From: Candidatus Heimdallarchaeota archaeon
GTDB lineage: Archaea; Asgardarchaeota; Heimdallarchaeia; JABLTI01
Assembly: GCA_019894765.1 (NCBI GenBank)
Contig: JAGXNT010000052.1
Coordinates: 1-63,024, forward strand
Direction of reading: 5' to 3'
Length of the DNA: 63,024 bases
The notes beneath the pieces are model-generated. The model saw only the letters and a list, made by a program, of their open reading frames with translations, had not been told where the DNA came from and did no database searches. A program made the position numbers and the translations under genes. Position 1 is the first letter of the stretch. The number at the start of each line of letters is the position of its first letter. Shown here piece by piece: positions 34,325-43,625 of this stretch.

Positions 34325-35578
34325 ATGGATCCGTGGCTAGTATTTCTAATAATTTTTGTATTTGTAGTAATCGTAATCGTCATAGCCTCGCTAAGGAGAA
34401 AGGGTCAGAAAAAAGAACCAAGAAGAGCTGTTCATACTTATTTAGAACATGGTGACTATGTCTCAGCAGGACGAATGCACTTACAACAGAAAAAAGAAGA
34501 AGAAGCAGCAAGTCTTTACTTCCAAATACCCCCAGATAAGAAACCATTATATGAATCCATGATCCTCCAACAATTAGGTGCACAATCCGCTCAATTATTC
34601 TGGATAAAAACAGGCAGAAGATTGGAAAGAAGTTCACCAGAACATGCCAAAATTGCCTATTTACTTGCAGGCGCTCATTTTGATGCTGTTAAGATGTTTA
34701 TCGATAGAAATAATCCGACCGATGCTATAGAAATTGTGAAGCATATTCAGGTAAGTCATCAAGAAAGTACCGTTAGAAGATTATCTCAATATGCATTTAA
34801 TCGTGGGAAATATACTATCGCTGCTGATTTATTACGTGCTATTGGTCTAGTAGATGAAGGTGATGCAATACTAGCAGTAGCTGCCCATGAATTTGGTGCT
34901 ATCGAAAGACCAGAAATGGCCGCAACTATGTATGATTCCGTTGGAAGACAAGACCTTGTAGGAGAGTCACAGGAACATCGTGGAGAACAAGCGCTCTCGC
35001 AGGGTAAGATTGAAGAAGCAAAAGTTGCTTTTGAGGAAGCTGTTAAAGCTTACGATGAATCAAATCAACCAAAGGATGCTTTAAGAGTAGAGGATCGCTT
35101 AAAGAAGTTCAATTTATTGGATAAATTCAGGGATTATGCAGCTAATGGGAATGCAGAAGCTGCGGAAGACATGATTGATGAAATCTCTGCAAGCTTTCCT
35201 GCTATAGCAATGTCCGACTTGTATGCCGAAATTGCCGCAGTTCTTGAGAGGAGTGGTCGGCCTTCAGATTCTGTTACCTATTATGATAAAGCTGCAGATT
35301 CAACAAATAATCCTTTGAAAAGACAAGGGTATGTTAATGCATTACGTAGAGTTGGATCACAAATTGCTTCACAACGAGGAGCAGGAGAAACAGTCGCTAC
35401 TTCGAATTTGAAAGATAATTGCATTGTATGTAAACGTCCAATTAGTAAAAACGAACGTATTGTTTCCTGTCCTCATTGCAGTAAAACCGCCCATTATTCG
35501 CACTTTATTGAATGGGTTAAAGTGCAAGGGTCCTGCCCAAATTGTAATAATAGACTAAAAGCAGATGATTTCAAATAA
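34325..35578 (+). CDS. Membrane-anchored alpha-solenoid with C-terminal RING-like zinc finger
   Basis: 417 residues from ATG 34325 (MDPWL); an in-frame TTG at 34277 is less likely. Residues 3-25 are one strong membrane anchor followed by KKEPRR, so the bulk should be cytoplasmic. Residues about 35-345 are TPR-like helical pairs (YLEHGDYVSAGRMHLQ, AAKIAYLLAG-like units, ALSQGKIEEAKVAFEEA). Residues 366-407 hold C366-x2-C369, C382-x2-C385, H390-x2-H393, C404-x2-C407, a RING-like cross-brace order. The overall solenoid-then-RING plan recalls Vps11/Vps18 of eukaryotic tethering complexes, but without a beta-propeller. I know no named family; a role in protein-protein assembly at the membrane or in ubiquitin-type transfer is inference. 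Confidence 0.75.
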   Translation: MDPWLVFLIIFVFVVIVIVIASLRRKGQKKEPRRAVHTYLEHGDYVSAGRMHLQQKKEEEAASLYFQIPPDKKPLYESMILQQLGAQSAQLFWIKTGRRLERSSPEHAKIAYLLAGAHFDAVKMFIDRNNPTDAIEIVKHIQVSHQESTVRRLSQYAFNRGKYTIAADLLRAIGLVDEGDAILAVAAHEFGAIERPEMAATMYDSVGRQDLVGESQEHRGEQALSQGKIEEAKVAFEEAVKAYDESNQPKDALRVEDRLKKFNLLDKFRDYAANGNAEAAEDMIDEISASFPAIAMSDLYAEIAAVLERSGRPSDSVTYYDKAADSTNNPLKRQGYVNALRRVGSQIASQRGAGETVATSNLKDNCIVCKRPISKNERIVSCPHCSKTAHYSHFIEWVKVQGSCPNCNNRLKADDFK

Positions 35579-35637
35579 TAAGGAAACATCTTAAAATACT
35601 ATAATTAGTTCTCGTTCTATATTATTGCTGTGATAAA

Positions 35638-36567
35638 ATGGTCAGTAAAGCTCATTCAGAAATAAGTAATCGAATCCTTAGAGATTATAATCAAGCAACT
35701 TTATTAAATGCTGAAGAAATCAATGAGTTAATTGATCGATTTATATTCTTAATGAAAGGTAAACCAACACTAAAACGGATTAAAGATGGTTCTGTATTGG
35801 TGGTTGGGGACATTCATGGTGATTTCACAATTCTAAAATCTATAATTGCAGGTTTTAGAAAAAATGATCATATTAATCACCTAATTTTCCTCGGAGATAT
35901 TGTTGATCGTGGATCACAATCAATTAGTTGTTTAAATCTGCTATATGCTCTGAAAATAACGTATCCAGAAAGAGTGCATATTGTAAGAGGGAATCACGAA
36001 GCTATCTCAGTTAATTCTCATTATGGATTTTTAGCAGATATAACACAGTTTTCCGATTCCTCTGAAACAAACCAAAAAACAATAAATAATTCCTTACCAG
36101 AATTGTTTGTTAACTTTAACAGATCATTTGGAGCGATGCCTTTAGCACTTGTTCATGAAGAATTCAGATATTTTTTCGTTCATGGTGGCATTCCAATTGA
36201 ACCAATATCTCTGAAGGAAATCAATGATTTGCCAAAAGCAGATTTACTTCTCAGTAATCCAATTATAAAACAAATGCTTTGGAATGATCCTCGAGAAGGA
36301 GTCGAAAAATATACTTATAGTATGAGAGGGGATGGAATCTATATTTACGGTCAGGAAGTTCTTGATAATTTTCTGAAACAAAATAATCTAAAAATGATAA
36401 TAAGAGCCCACGAAGTCTTTCCAGATGGACATGTTTACATGTTTAATAATAAACTACTAAGTTTATTTACATCTGAGGATTTCTATCAAGGTGTTAATGC
36501 AAAAATTGCTAAAATAACTGATAAGGGCAAAATCGATATTTTTCATCCTTCTTCGAATTCTTATTAG
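35638..36567 (+). CDS. PPP-family (PP1/PP2A-like) serine/threonine phosphatase
   Basis: A 309-residue metallophosphatase. All core motifs of the PPP family are present in order: VVGDIHGDF, FLGDIVDRGSQS, VRGNHEA, a later FFVHGG with the metal His, WNDPREG and IIRAHEVFPDG. The GDxVDRG/RGNHE/HGG set and WxDP are characteristic of eukaryote-type PP1/PP2A rather than generic calcineurin-like enzymes. It should dephosphorylate proteins in the cytoplasm using two metal ions. It follows the RING-like gene on the same strand by 60 bases, so they may be co-expressed. Confidence 0.93.
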   Translation: MVSKAHSEISNRILRDYNQATLLNAEEINELIDRFIFLMKGKPTLKRIKDGSVLVVGDIHGDFTILKSIIAGFRKNDHINHLIFLGDIVDRGSQSISCLNLLYALKITYPERVHIVRGNHEAISVNSHYGFLADITQFSDSSETNQKTINNSLPELFVNFNRSFGAMPLALVHEEFRYFFVHGGIPIEPISLKEINDLPKADLLLSNPIIKQMLWNDPREGVEKYTYSMRGDGIYIYGQEVLDNFLKQNNLKMIIRAHEVFPDGHVYMFNNKLLSLFTSEDFYQGVNAKIAKITDKGKIDIFHPSSNSY

Positions 36568-36592
36568 TTAACTCTTAATTTAAAAATGAGTT

Positions 36593-38506
36593 TCAGACCC
36601 AAATGAGTCCAAAACCTATCCACAAGAATACTGAGACCGTGGATAACAACAGAATACCTACAACATCCAGTATTGAACCTACTCGAAATATCTCCTTGAC
36701 ACTAAAGAATCCCGTTGAGTAACTTATCATCGTAGGAGGTGTTCCAAAGACCAAAGCATAATCAATACTGGACCCAATCGCCACAACTAAAGCCAGTAAC
36801 GTAGGATCGATTTGCAGACTAACTGCAATAGGAATTACTAGAGGAATAAGCATAGCAGCACTTGCGGTATTACTAGCGACCGCTGTAACTAATAGAGAGA
36901 CACCACCGACTATTAATGCAATAACTATGATGTGTTTTCCTTCTATAATACCCATTTTAGAAGCAATCCAATCACCAATACCTGTAGCGACTAATGCATC
37001 ACCTAAACTTAAACCCCCACCGAACAAGAATAAAGCGTTCCAATTAACTTTTTTTACATCTTTTGCTTCCAATAAATTAAACCCAAAAATAAGTACAACC
37101 GCTACAAGAGCTACGATACCTGAACTAATTGCAACTACCCCATTTGTCCAATTCTTGAGAGGCGTTGCCATCAACCAGAGCACAATGGTGAAGAGGAATA
37201 TTGCTACTGTAATCCATTGTTTCTTGTTCATTTTACCCATTTTCTTCAAATCATCTCGAAACACAATTTGAGCTTCCACTAGACTTTCCTTTGAGATTTT
37301 TGGTTTGAAAACAAGTAGTAAGTACCCCCAAATAATAAATATCATAATTAAAACGAATGGCAATCCGAATCCAATCCATTTCAAGAAGGAAATTTCTATT
37401 CCTACATCCGCTAAACCTGCTATAGCAATAGGATTCGCTGGGGTTCCAATAACTGATGCTATACCTCCTGTAGATGCAGCATAACCAATGCCCAGAATTA
37501 GTGCTTTCCGGAAGCCGGAGATATTTTTCTCCCGACCTCCACTTTCAATTTGTGTAACAAGAGCAATAGCAAGTGGGATCATCACAGCTGCACTAGCAGT
37601 ATTACTCATCCACATAGATAGAAAAGCAGAGACAGCCATTAAGATGAGAATTAGCATTGATGGACGAATACTAGCTTTACTTACAATGCCGAGTGCTAAA
37701 CGACGATCAATATTATGTTTTTTTAGTGCTTCAGCGATAATGAAACCACCAAAGAACAAAGCAATGACAGGATCAAAGAATGGCTGCAAAGCTTGTGTTG
37801 TAGTAGATATCCCCGAGATAACTACAATAATCGGGACCAAAAAAGCTCCAACAATAGTAGGAACAATTTCGGAAATCCAAAGACCAGCAATCAAAACTAA
37901 TAATCCCATAGCTACTCCAGCTTTGAATGGAATTGCCATGCTAAAATAAATAACATCAATGTTTTTTCCTAATTCTGTACTATGAATGGTTTCAATCTTT
38001 GTAGGTCGAACTTTCCTATCCATTCCATTTCCTACTATATTACTGGAAATGAGATTTAATTCCAAATTTTGGATAGAATTATTTGTATTATCTAATATCC
38101 CTACTCGGTATTCAACTTTAGAGTGAGTAGCTGATTTATACGCTTGATCCGCAAAGATAATACAAGAATTACCACTTGCTCCTAGAGATCTAAATAATTC
38201 AAGAGTAGTAGTATCAGCACTATCAGCCATATTAATATCAAAAATCAAATCATTATAAGTACTAAAAGTAAGTCGAACTTGATATTGACCCGGATCCATA
38301 TTAGCTGGACCGAGAAAAGTGGCACCTATTGCTACTCCGATAAGAACAAAAGCAATAATTGATTTTCTAATTAATTTCTTCTTTTTCAACTCCTTCTCTT
38401 CAGGAGTTAGCTCCTTCTTTTCTGAATCCTCTTTTGCTTCTTGTGTTTGAGGTTTTATAACATCATTTTCCACTGATGTCTTTCCATTTGCTTTCTCTTT
38501 GGACAT
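36593..38506 (-). CDS. SLC13/DASS-type sodium:anion symporter
   Basis: A 637-residue transporter with about 12-13 membrane segments. The two inverted-repeat anion-site loops are visible: MSNTASAAVMIPLA in the first half and ASNTASAAMLIPLV in the second (the SNT signature), with VIGTPANPIAIAG and FGTPPTMISYS nearby. Substrates would be di- or tricarboxylates, sulfate or phosphate with sodium. Unusual is the N-terminal part: a long charged tail (about 45 residues), one membrane helix and a soluble domain of about 120 residues before the transporter core, apparently outside the cell. Confidence 0.88.
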   Translation of the reverse strand: MSKEKANGKTSVENDVIKPQTQEAKEDSEKKELTPEEKELKKKKLIRKSIIAFVLIGVAIGATFLGPANMDPGQYQVRLTFSTYNDLIFDINMADSADTTTLELFRSLGASGNSCIIFADQAYKSATHSKVEYRVGILDNTNNSIQNLELNLISSNIVGNGMDRKVRPTKIETIHSTELGKNIDVIYFSMAIPFKAGVAMGLLVLIAGLWISEIVPTIVGAFLVPIIVVISGISTTTQALQPFFDPVIALFFGGFIIAEALKKHNIDRRLALGIVSKASIRPSMLILILMAVSAFLSMWMSNTASAAVMIPLAIALVTQIESGGREKNISGFRKALILGIGYAASTGGIASVIGTPANPIAIAGLADVGIEISFLKWIGFGLPFVLIMIFIIWGYLLLVFKPKISKESLVEAQIVFRDDLKKMGKMNKKQWITVAIFLFTIVLWLMATPLKNWTNGVVAISSGIVALVAVVLIFGFNLLEAKDVKKVNWNALFLFGGGLSLGDALVATGIGDWIASKMGIIEGKHIIVIALIVGGVSLLVTAVASNTASAAMLIPLVIPIAVSLQIDPTLLALVVAIGSSIDYALVFGTPPTMISYSTGFFSVKEIFRVGSILDVVGILLLSTVSVFLWIGFGLIWV

Positions 38507-38607
38507 TTACTCTTCACTTTCATTAGTTACGATCAACTATACTCGGACAAATAATACTGCAGAACAAATGATATTTATGTATATTGTTTATGTTTTGAGA
38601 AAACTAC

Positions 38608-39372
38608 TCAAGTTCCTATGAAATAAATAATCATCAAAACTAGATAAATTATCATTGGTATTCCAGTCGCAATAGCAGTCTCCAACCATGAGAACTCACT
38701 TGCAGGTTTTATGATGAAAACCATGTAAATGCTAGCTGCTGCCAAACCCAAAAAGTGGATGATTAAACCAATTACCCCAATAAAGGAATGTCTGAGGAAA
38801 CTCATATCTGCATAAATTCCTGAAAAATCATATGAATCTGGTTCTCTCCAAGGTAGTGCAATAAGGAATAAAATACCGTTTATGAGTTCTGAAAAAACAA
38901 TTGGCATCATTCCATAACCCACAGCTGCCCGGATTTGCTTTCGAGAAGCTTTTCCACCCAGTAATCGAGTCATTAATCTAATGACCCAACTCCCTAAAAG
39001 CCAAACAAGCGTTGGTAAAAGCAAAATTGTAATCCAACCAACGAGGAAAACAACTGGATAAAACTTCCACGCGAGTAATCTCGTGTGCATAACAAATGAT
39101 AATACTTGGAGTGATAAGCCAAGTGAAATGGCTATAATGAATAAGAAAGCTCCTTTCGTATCAGGATTATCTGCTATTTCTTGGGCAATAACCCTTGGTT
39201 TCACAATAAGAGACTTAAATCTGAACCAAAATTCTTTGTATGTAACTGGAGCGAAGATTTTCTGTTCATATGTAACTGTTAAATCTGCCCCACAAAATGG
39301 ACAAAGTAAGTATCCTTGTGGTGAGACTTCGTTACATATTGGACAACGAATAATTACATCTTCGGTGCTCAT
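38608..39372 (-). CDS. Zinc ribbon plus Yip1-domain membrane protein
   Basis: 254 residues. N-terminal zinc ribbon (CPICN then CPFCG, about residues 10-29), an amphipathic stretch (YKEFWFRFKSLIVKPRVIAQEIADNPDTKGAF, typical of Yip1 entry segments), then five membrane helices with GYGMMPIVFSELI. In eukaryotes Yip1/YIPF proteins sit in ER/Golgi membranes and bind Rab GTPases; archaeal and bacterial members have unknown roles. The zinc ribbon at the cytoplasmic end is a plausible docking site. It is divergent from the pyroglutamyl peptidase gene. Confidence 0.75.
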   Translation of the reverse strand: MSTEDVIIRCPICNEVSPQGYLLCPFCGADLTVTYEQKIFAPVTYKEFWFRFKSLIVKPRVIAQEIADNPDTKGAFLFIIAISLGLSLQVLSFVMHTRLLAWKFYPVVFLVGWITILLLPTLVWLLGSWVIRLMTRLLGGKASRKQIRAAVGYGMMPIVFSELINGILFLIALPWREPDSYDFSGIYADMSFLRHSFIGVIGLIIHFLGLAAASIYMVFIIKPASEFSWLETAIATGIPMIIYLVLMIIYFIGT

Positions 39373-39521
39373 GATTGTTACTCCAGAATAATCCTAATTG
39401 TAGTCGATAAAGAATCATCGGTATTAAGCTAAAATAACCTTTCGAAATTATCAAATTCCATATACAAAAGATGACAGAATTTATAAAATTGATAATATAA
39501 GATAAATTGGTGGGTGGACTC

Positions 39522-40133
39522 ATGAAAAAAGTGCTACTAACAGGTTTTGATCCTTTTGGAAAAGATAAAGTAAACCCTGCTTTAGAATTAGTAAAAAAAA
39601 TGGCAAACGAAGTAATTCAAGATGTAGAGTTAACAACCATTAGTTTACCAGTGGTTTTTGGAGAAGCAATTACTAAGCTTGTATCTTCAATTGAGAAAAT
39701 CAAACCTGATCTAATTCTTTCTGTAGGACAAGCTGCTGGAAGAATGGTAGTTTCAATTGAGAGGATTGGTTTGAATATGGATGATTCTGATTTTTCAGAT
39801 AATGCTGGAAATAAACCAAGAGATGAATTAATCGCTACTAATGGTCCTGCAGCATATTTCACAACTATTGATGTTAGAAAAACCTTCAAAGAAATCAAGA
39901 AAGCAGGTATCCCTGTAAAAATATCAAATTCAGCTGGAACCTATGTTTGTAATAATTTAATTTACGGTGCATTACATTACTTAGTCTCGAACAATTTGAA
40001 GACCATAAAATACGGATTCATACATATTCCATATTTACCTTCCCAAGTTGCAAAAAAACTAAAACCATTCCCATCAATGCCATTAGATTTCGTAGAGAAA
40101 GCTGTTCGAATAGCAATTAAAGTAAATATTTAA
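39522..40133 (+). CDS. pcp: Pyroglutamyl-peptidase I
   Basis: The cysteine peptidase removes N-terminal pyroglutamate from peptides. The 203-residue protein has VLLTGFDPFGKDKVNPA at the N-terminus, the catalytic Glu in IERIGLN, the catalytic Cys in NSAGTYVCNNLIYG, and the His in YGFIHIPYLP. The ATG at 39522 is preceded by GGTGGGTGG; an upstream in-frame TTG would add five residues. Confidence 0.95.
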   Translation: MKKVLLTGFDPFGKDKVNPALELVKKMANEVIQDVELTTISLPVVFGEAITKLVSSIEKIKPDLILSVGQAAGRMVVSIERIGLNMDDSDFSDNAGNKPRDELIATNGPAAYFTTIDVRKTFKEIKKAGIPVKISNSAGTYVCNNLIYGALHYLVSNNLKTIKYGFIHIPYLPSQVAKKLKPFPSMPLDFVEKAVRIAIKVNI

Positions 40134-40166
40134 TTTTAAAATGAAAAATAGGAGAAAACTGTCTAC

Positions 40167-40868
40167 TTAGACAGTTAGTGTTACTATAACTTGTTCAACT
40201 GAGACTCCTATAACAATATCACCAGGAGCTAGTGGAGCTGTATAAATATAGGTGCCGTTGTAAAGATCTGTTGTTGCAGCGGCGTTGACAGTTACTTGAG
40301 AGTACCCTATATAAGTAATCCCAAAAGCTGTTTCATAATAGAAATCAATTATGGCGTTAGTAGCAGTATTTGTGTAAGCAAGTGTATAATTGACACTATA
40401 GCTTAATTGAGTTACAATGGACATATAGTTACATTCCATATAAACATCAATATCCCCTCTGAAAGACATACGACCATTAGTACTAACCAATTCAACTGGA
40501 AGAACGGCGGGAATTAATTCATCTATCTCGAAAACAGCAATATACCCCTTCCCTAGCATTTGCACTTCCGCGAAATCAAGCCAGCTTTGTAAGATAATTC
40601 CTGCAGTAGTATTGCTATCTATAATTGTAGCGGGTTGAGAGAAATTTGCTAGCATAGATATAACATACGCATTTGTTTCGGATCTAAAATTATCAAATGT
40701 TGCTTGAAATTCATTTATTTCAAGTTCTTCTGTATATTGGGTTCGGTTTAATTCGTAAACTATGTTGATAAAAGATAACATGTAAATTGTCATGATAACG
40801 GTGCAAACCAAAAAGATTTGTCCCTTTCTGTTATCTTTTAGGAATCGTTTGAATTTGTTGTGTTTCAT
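40167..40868 (-). CDS. Type IV pilin-like protein 3
   Basis: 233 residues from the ATG at 40868 (GGTGAG upstream). A basic leader ends in R-K-G16 followed by Q17, then a hydrophobic helix (IFLVCTVIMTIYMLSF). K/R-G-Q before a hydrophobic helix is the class III signal peptide cleaved by PibD/ArlK-type peptidases in archaea. The exposed domain is beta-rich and Thr/Asn/Tyr-rich, with possible N-glycosylation sites. It is the last of three pilin-like genes, starting 4 bases after the stop of the second. Confidence 0.78.
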   Translation of the reverse strand: MKHNKFKRFLKDNRKGQIFLVCTVIMTIYMLSFINIVYELNRTQYTEELEINEFQATFDNFRSETNAYVISMLANFSQPATIIDSNTTAGIILQSWLDFAEVQMLGKGYIAVFEIDELIPAVLPVELVSTNGRMSFRGDIDVYMECNYMSIVTQLSYSVNYTLAYTNTATNAIIDFYYETAFGITYIGYSQVTVNAAATTDLYNGTYIYTAPLAPGDIVIGVSVEQVIVTLTV

Positions 40869-40872
40869 TTTC

Positions 40873-41325
40873 TCACCCAACCAACCGCCAAAGTTCTAAG
40901 TGAATCACTCGATATTGATTCAAAATGGTATCATAGCCAAAAAGAAAGTAATCAGCAGCACCAACTGATGCATCAGCAGGTGGCGTTCTTTCCCAATATA
41001 AAGTGAAAATACTTGCTCCAGCATCATCCTCAACGGATAACCGCCAGAAAATATTTTCCGGTAAAGCATTATCTAAGCTATCAGCAAGTTCTGTTGTTTG
41101 TAAATTATAGACAAAAGGCTTCAAATTTCCTGCTTTATTCAAAGATTCTAGAGTGTTATAGCCAATTTCAGATAAATCGTCTGGGTAAGTTTCATCGGAA
41201 GAAAATTCAACTTGATAAATAGCAATCATCAATAGTATAAGCACTGATAATGCAATGAAGACCTCTACGAGGAATAGTTGCCCTCTTCTTTTTTGTCGAA
41301 TTTTTATCTTAGAAATTGGGGCCAT
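40873..41325 (-). CDS. Type IV pilin-like protein 2
   Basis: 150 residues from ATG 41325 (MAPIS...), preceded by GGTG at eight bases; it overlaps the end of the first pilin gene by 22 bases. The leader is strongly basic (KIKIRQKRR-G15) followed by Q16 and a hydrophobic helix LFLVEVFIALSVLILLM with a Glu at position +5 after the cleavage site, the typical pilin Glu5. A short, acidic exposed domain follows. It is probably a minor pilin. Confidence 0.78.
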   Translation of the reverse strand: MAPISKIKIRQKRRGQLFLVEVFIALSVLILLMIAIYQVEFSSDETYPDDLSEIGYNTLESLNKAGNLKPFVYNLQTTELADSLDNALPENIFWRLSVEDDAGASIFTLYWERTPPADASVGAADYFLFGYDTILNQYRVIHLELWRLVG

Positions 41326-42410
41326 ACATATAACACCGCCTTGAATAAGCATTCTCTTATTACAACGATTTTTTCGATTTTCACAATTTGTTTGTTTTCC
41401 GGCATTAAATCAGAACCATAAATAGTGCCGAATTTTTCACTCAATTGTGATGGATAGAGAAATGATTTTCTCTGGAATCCAGTTATTGAATCTGCAGTTA
41501 CAATTGCAACACATGTACCATTTGTTGGTATTCTTAGATCAAAGGTTTCGGATGTACTTGGGCTGCTAATGACAACTGATTCATTGCCATATTGTTCATT
41601 TCCTTCAGTATATGGATACAAAATAATAGTACTTAAACTTGTAAGCGTTCCCACAAAAGATGTTTGGATATTTGCTAACCCATTATTCAAAACATTCTCT
41701 TGAACAATAAATTGCAATCCAAAATTAGTTTCAGTTCCAATAATGACTTCTTGATAATCGATAGCATAAATCCCGGTTTGACTTTGTGCAAAAACAACTA
41801 AAGTATAGTATCCATCTGGTAAAACCGCGACCCCTGTTGGAAAACTCAAGTCAAGGTCTCCAGAAGTATCTGTTTGGGATTTCTGAGTAAAAATAACAGT
41901 ATTATTTGGAGCGACTAGAAAGCTCCAAACGATGCAATCGCTTAGTGAAGTTGTAATATTGATACTTCCAGTTGGTTGTGATAAAGTAAGTATTGAGCTT
42001 ACATCAAACAAGGATTCAAGATTCAATTGAAAACCTATATCATCTTCTAATGATAAATTCCGCTTTAGATTTTGATAACTTAGACTATACAAAGCTTGTG
42101 GATTTATCCGAGAAATTTTATTCGCATCTAGACTTGTTGTGCCAATCTCTCGTAAACCAAAGGAGTTAAACTGAGTACTATATTTGTACTCCCAATCATT
42201 GGGATATCCTGTACTTGCAAAGAATGCCTCAGAGATCTGATTAGCTGAGGATTCAAAAGCTCTACTATCTAAATTTTGATATTTTGGTTCGAGAAAATTC
42301 AGAGATAAGACAATTACTTCGGCGAATATGATCAAGAAAATAATCATTGAGAGAGCAAAATCAACTCCTTGTATTTGCCCTTTCTTGTTTCGCCAAATAT
42401 TTCTCTTCAT
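41304..42410 (-). CDS. Type IV pilin-like protein 1
   Basis: 368 residues. Leader MKRNIWRNKK-G11, then Q12, then a hydrophobic helix FALSMIIFLIIFAEVIVLSL: a class III signal peptide. The large exposed domain is rich in Ser/Thr/Asn with predicted beta strands, resembling extracellular or S-layer-like modules. GGTGG lies seven bases before the ATG. It is the first gene of a three-gene operon with overlapping starts, and the largest. Confidence 0.78.
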   Translation of the reverse strand: MKRNIWRNKKGQIQGVDFALSMIIFLIIFAEVIVLSLNFLEPKYQNLDSRAFESSANQISEAFFASTGYPNDWEYKYSTQFNSFGLREIGTTSLDANKISRINPQALYSLSYQNLKRNLSLEDDIGFQLNLESLFDVSSILTLSQPTGSINITTSLSDCIVWSFLVAPNNTVIFTQKSQTDTSGDLDLSFPTGVAVLPDGYYTLVVFAQSQTGIYAIDYQEVIIGTETNFGLQFIVQENVLNNGLANIQTSFVGTLTSLSTIILYPYTEGNEQYGNESVVISSPSTSETFDLRIPTNGTCVAIVTADSITGFQRKSFLYPSQLSEKFGTIYGSDLMPENKQIVKIEKIVVIRECLFKAVLYVWPQFLR

Positions 42411-42718
42411 TGAGAATCCACCAATCTTTTGATAATATAAACCTAAAACATCATTGTTTAATTTGCTATTATTATGTGATTATTCAAGTCCTAAAACCTT
42501 TTCGCTTGTGGTATTTAATAATTTACTGAATAAAAGAATTTGCATTTTTTCACGATGTACTGTAAAATTAGCACTAAACACATGAAGTTTCCACAAACAT
42601 AGAATTTATTTAGTATAAACATCTAAAAGTAAATACTAATAGAATCCCTAAAAGGGATGTCATGGCAATAATTATTTATTTGTGAAATTTCATATTCACA
42701 TTAAGTGAGGAAAAAACA
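42411..42718. promoter_or_regulatory. 308-base divergent promoter region of the pilus locus
   Basis: No gene was seen. On the minus strand a TATA-like TTTATATT (42441-42434, preceded by GG) lies near the first pilin gene; its spacing predicts a very short leader, which would not include the GGTGG site, so another promoter further up may exist. On the plus strand a small hairpin (ATCCCT 42644-42649 with AGGGAT 42653-42658) lies about 65 bases before the platform-protein gene, and GTGAGGA precedes its ATG. Confidence 0.4.
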
Positions 42719-43606
42719 ATGCCCAAGATTCCACAGAAAACCCAAACTACGATTTGGGTTATCTCCATTTCTTTAGGAGTAGCAATGGGCGCTATTGCTG
42801 CTTTAATTTTTGCTGGAGTATTTAGTCTTCATGAGCAAATAACAGCAAGTGATTTTATAGCATTTGGCATACTACTTACGATTGCCCCTCCATCTGTAGC
42901 ATTTTTCATTGACAATAATTGGAGAAGTGGTATTGATGCGAATTTACCAAATCTATTAAGAGACATAGCTGATGCTCAAAGAACAGGATTATCCCTACCC
43001 AGAGCAGTTTCGGAATCATCTAAGAGAAATTACGGACCATTAACTCCTGAATTACAAAAAATGGCTGCTAAAATTTCCTGGGGAATTCCCTTCGATCAAG
43101 CGATGCGATCTTTTACAGATACTGCTGATACAGAATTGAATAACCGTGCTGCTATTCTCATACTTGAAGCTCAAAGATCAGGTGGGGTTATCGAAGATAT
43201 CTTTGATTCAGCACAGAAACATGTTGAAGATATCCTTGCGCTAAGGAAAGAACGATTAGGTCAAATGAAACCTTATATTTGGATTATTTATGCAGCTTTT
43301 GTTATATTCTTGTTAGTAATTGTTGTGTTGTTTAATACATTCTTTTACCCAATGGCGGAGATGTATACAGAATTCCAAGGAAATCAATTCCAAAATCTGG
43401 GACTGAATCCACAAGTACTGGATACGTATGAAATTCTCTTTCTCCATATGACTTTAGTTGAAGGATTATTCAGTGGATTAGTTGCTGGTAAAATGGGTGA
43501 AGGAAAAGCAAAATCAGGATTAAAGCATTCTGCAATCATGGTTTTAATTGGTTGGATAACATACAAATTAACTATTGAACTCCAACTGATAGAGATAAAC
43601 ATTTGA
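42719..43606 (+). CDS. Pilus platform protein, T2SSF/PilC-ArlJ-like
   Basis: A 295-residue membrane protein with one T2SSF (GspF) module: two N-terminal membrane helices, a cytoplasmic helical domain with LLRDIADAQRTGLSLPRAVSES, WGIPFDQAMRSF and AQRSGGVIEDIFDSAQ, then two further helices. These proteins anchor the motor ATPase under archaeal pili or archaella. Typical archaeal ArlJ/PilC-like proteins have two modules (about 500 residues), so this is a half-size or TadC-like form. The ATPase partner is not in the window. It is divergent from the three pilin genes. Confidence 0.85.
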   Translation: MPKIPQKTQTTIWVISISLGVAMGAIAALIFAGVFSLHEQITASDFIAFGILLTIAPPSVAFFIDNNWRSGIDANLPNLLRDIADAQRTGLSLPRAVSESSKRNYGPLTPELQKMAAKISWGIPFDQAMRSFTDTADTELNNRAAILILEAQRSGGVIEDIFDSAQKHVEDILALRKERLGQMKPYIWIIYAAFVIFLLVIVVLFNTFFYPMAEMYTEFQGNQFQNLGLNPQVLDTYEILFLHMTLVEGLFSGLVAGKMGEGKAKSGLKHSAIMVLIGWITYKLTIELQLIEINI

Positions 43607-43625
43607 ACACTTGGTGGTTAAACAA

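Noticed and set aside
37488..37949. 153-residue plus-strand ORF inside the SLC13 gene
   Set aside because: Shadow of the transporter on the other strand, no recognisable domain.
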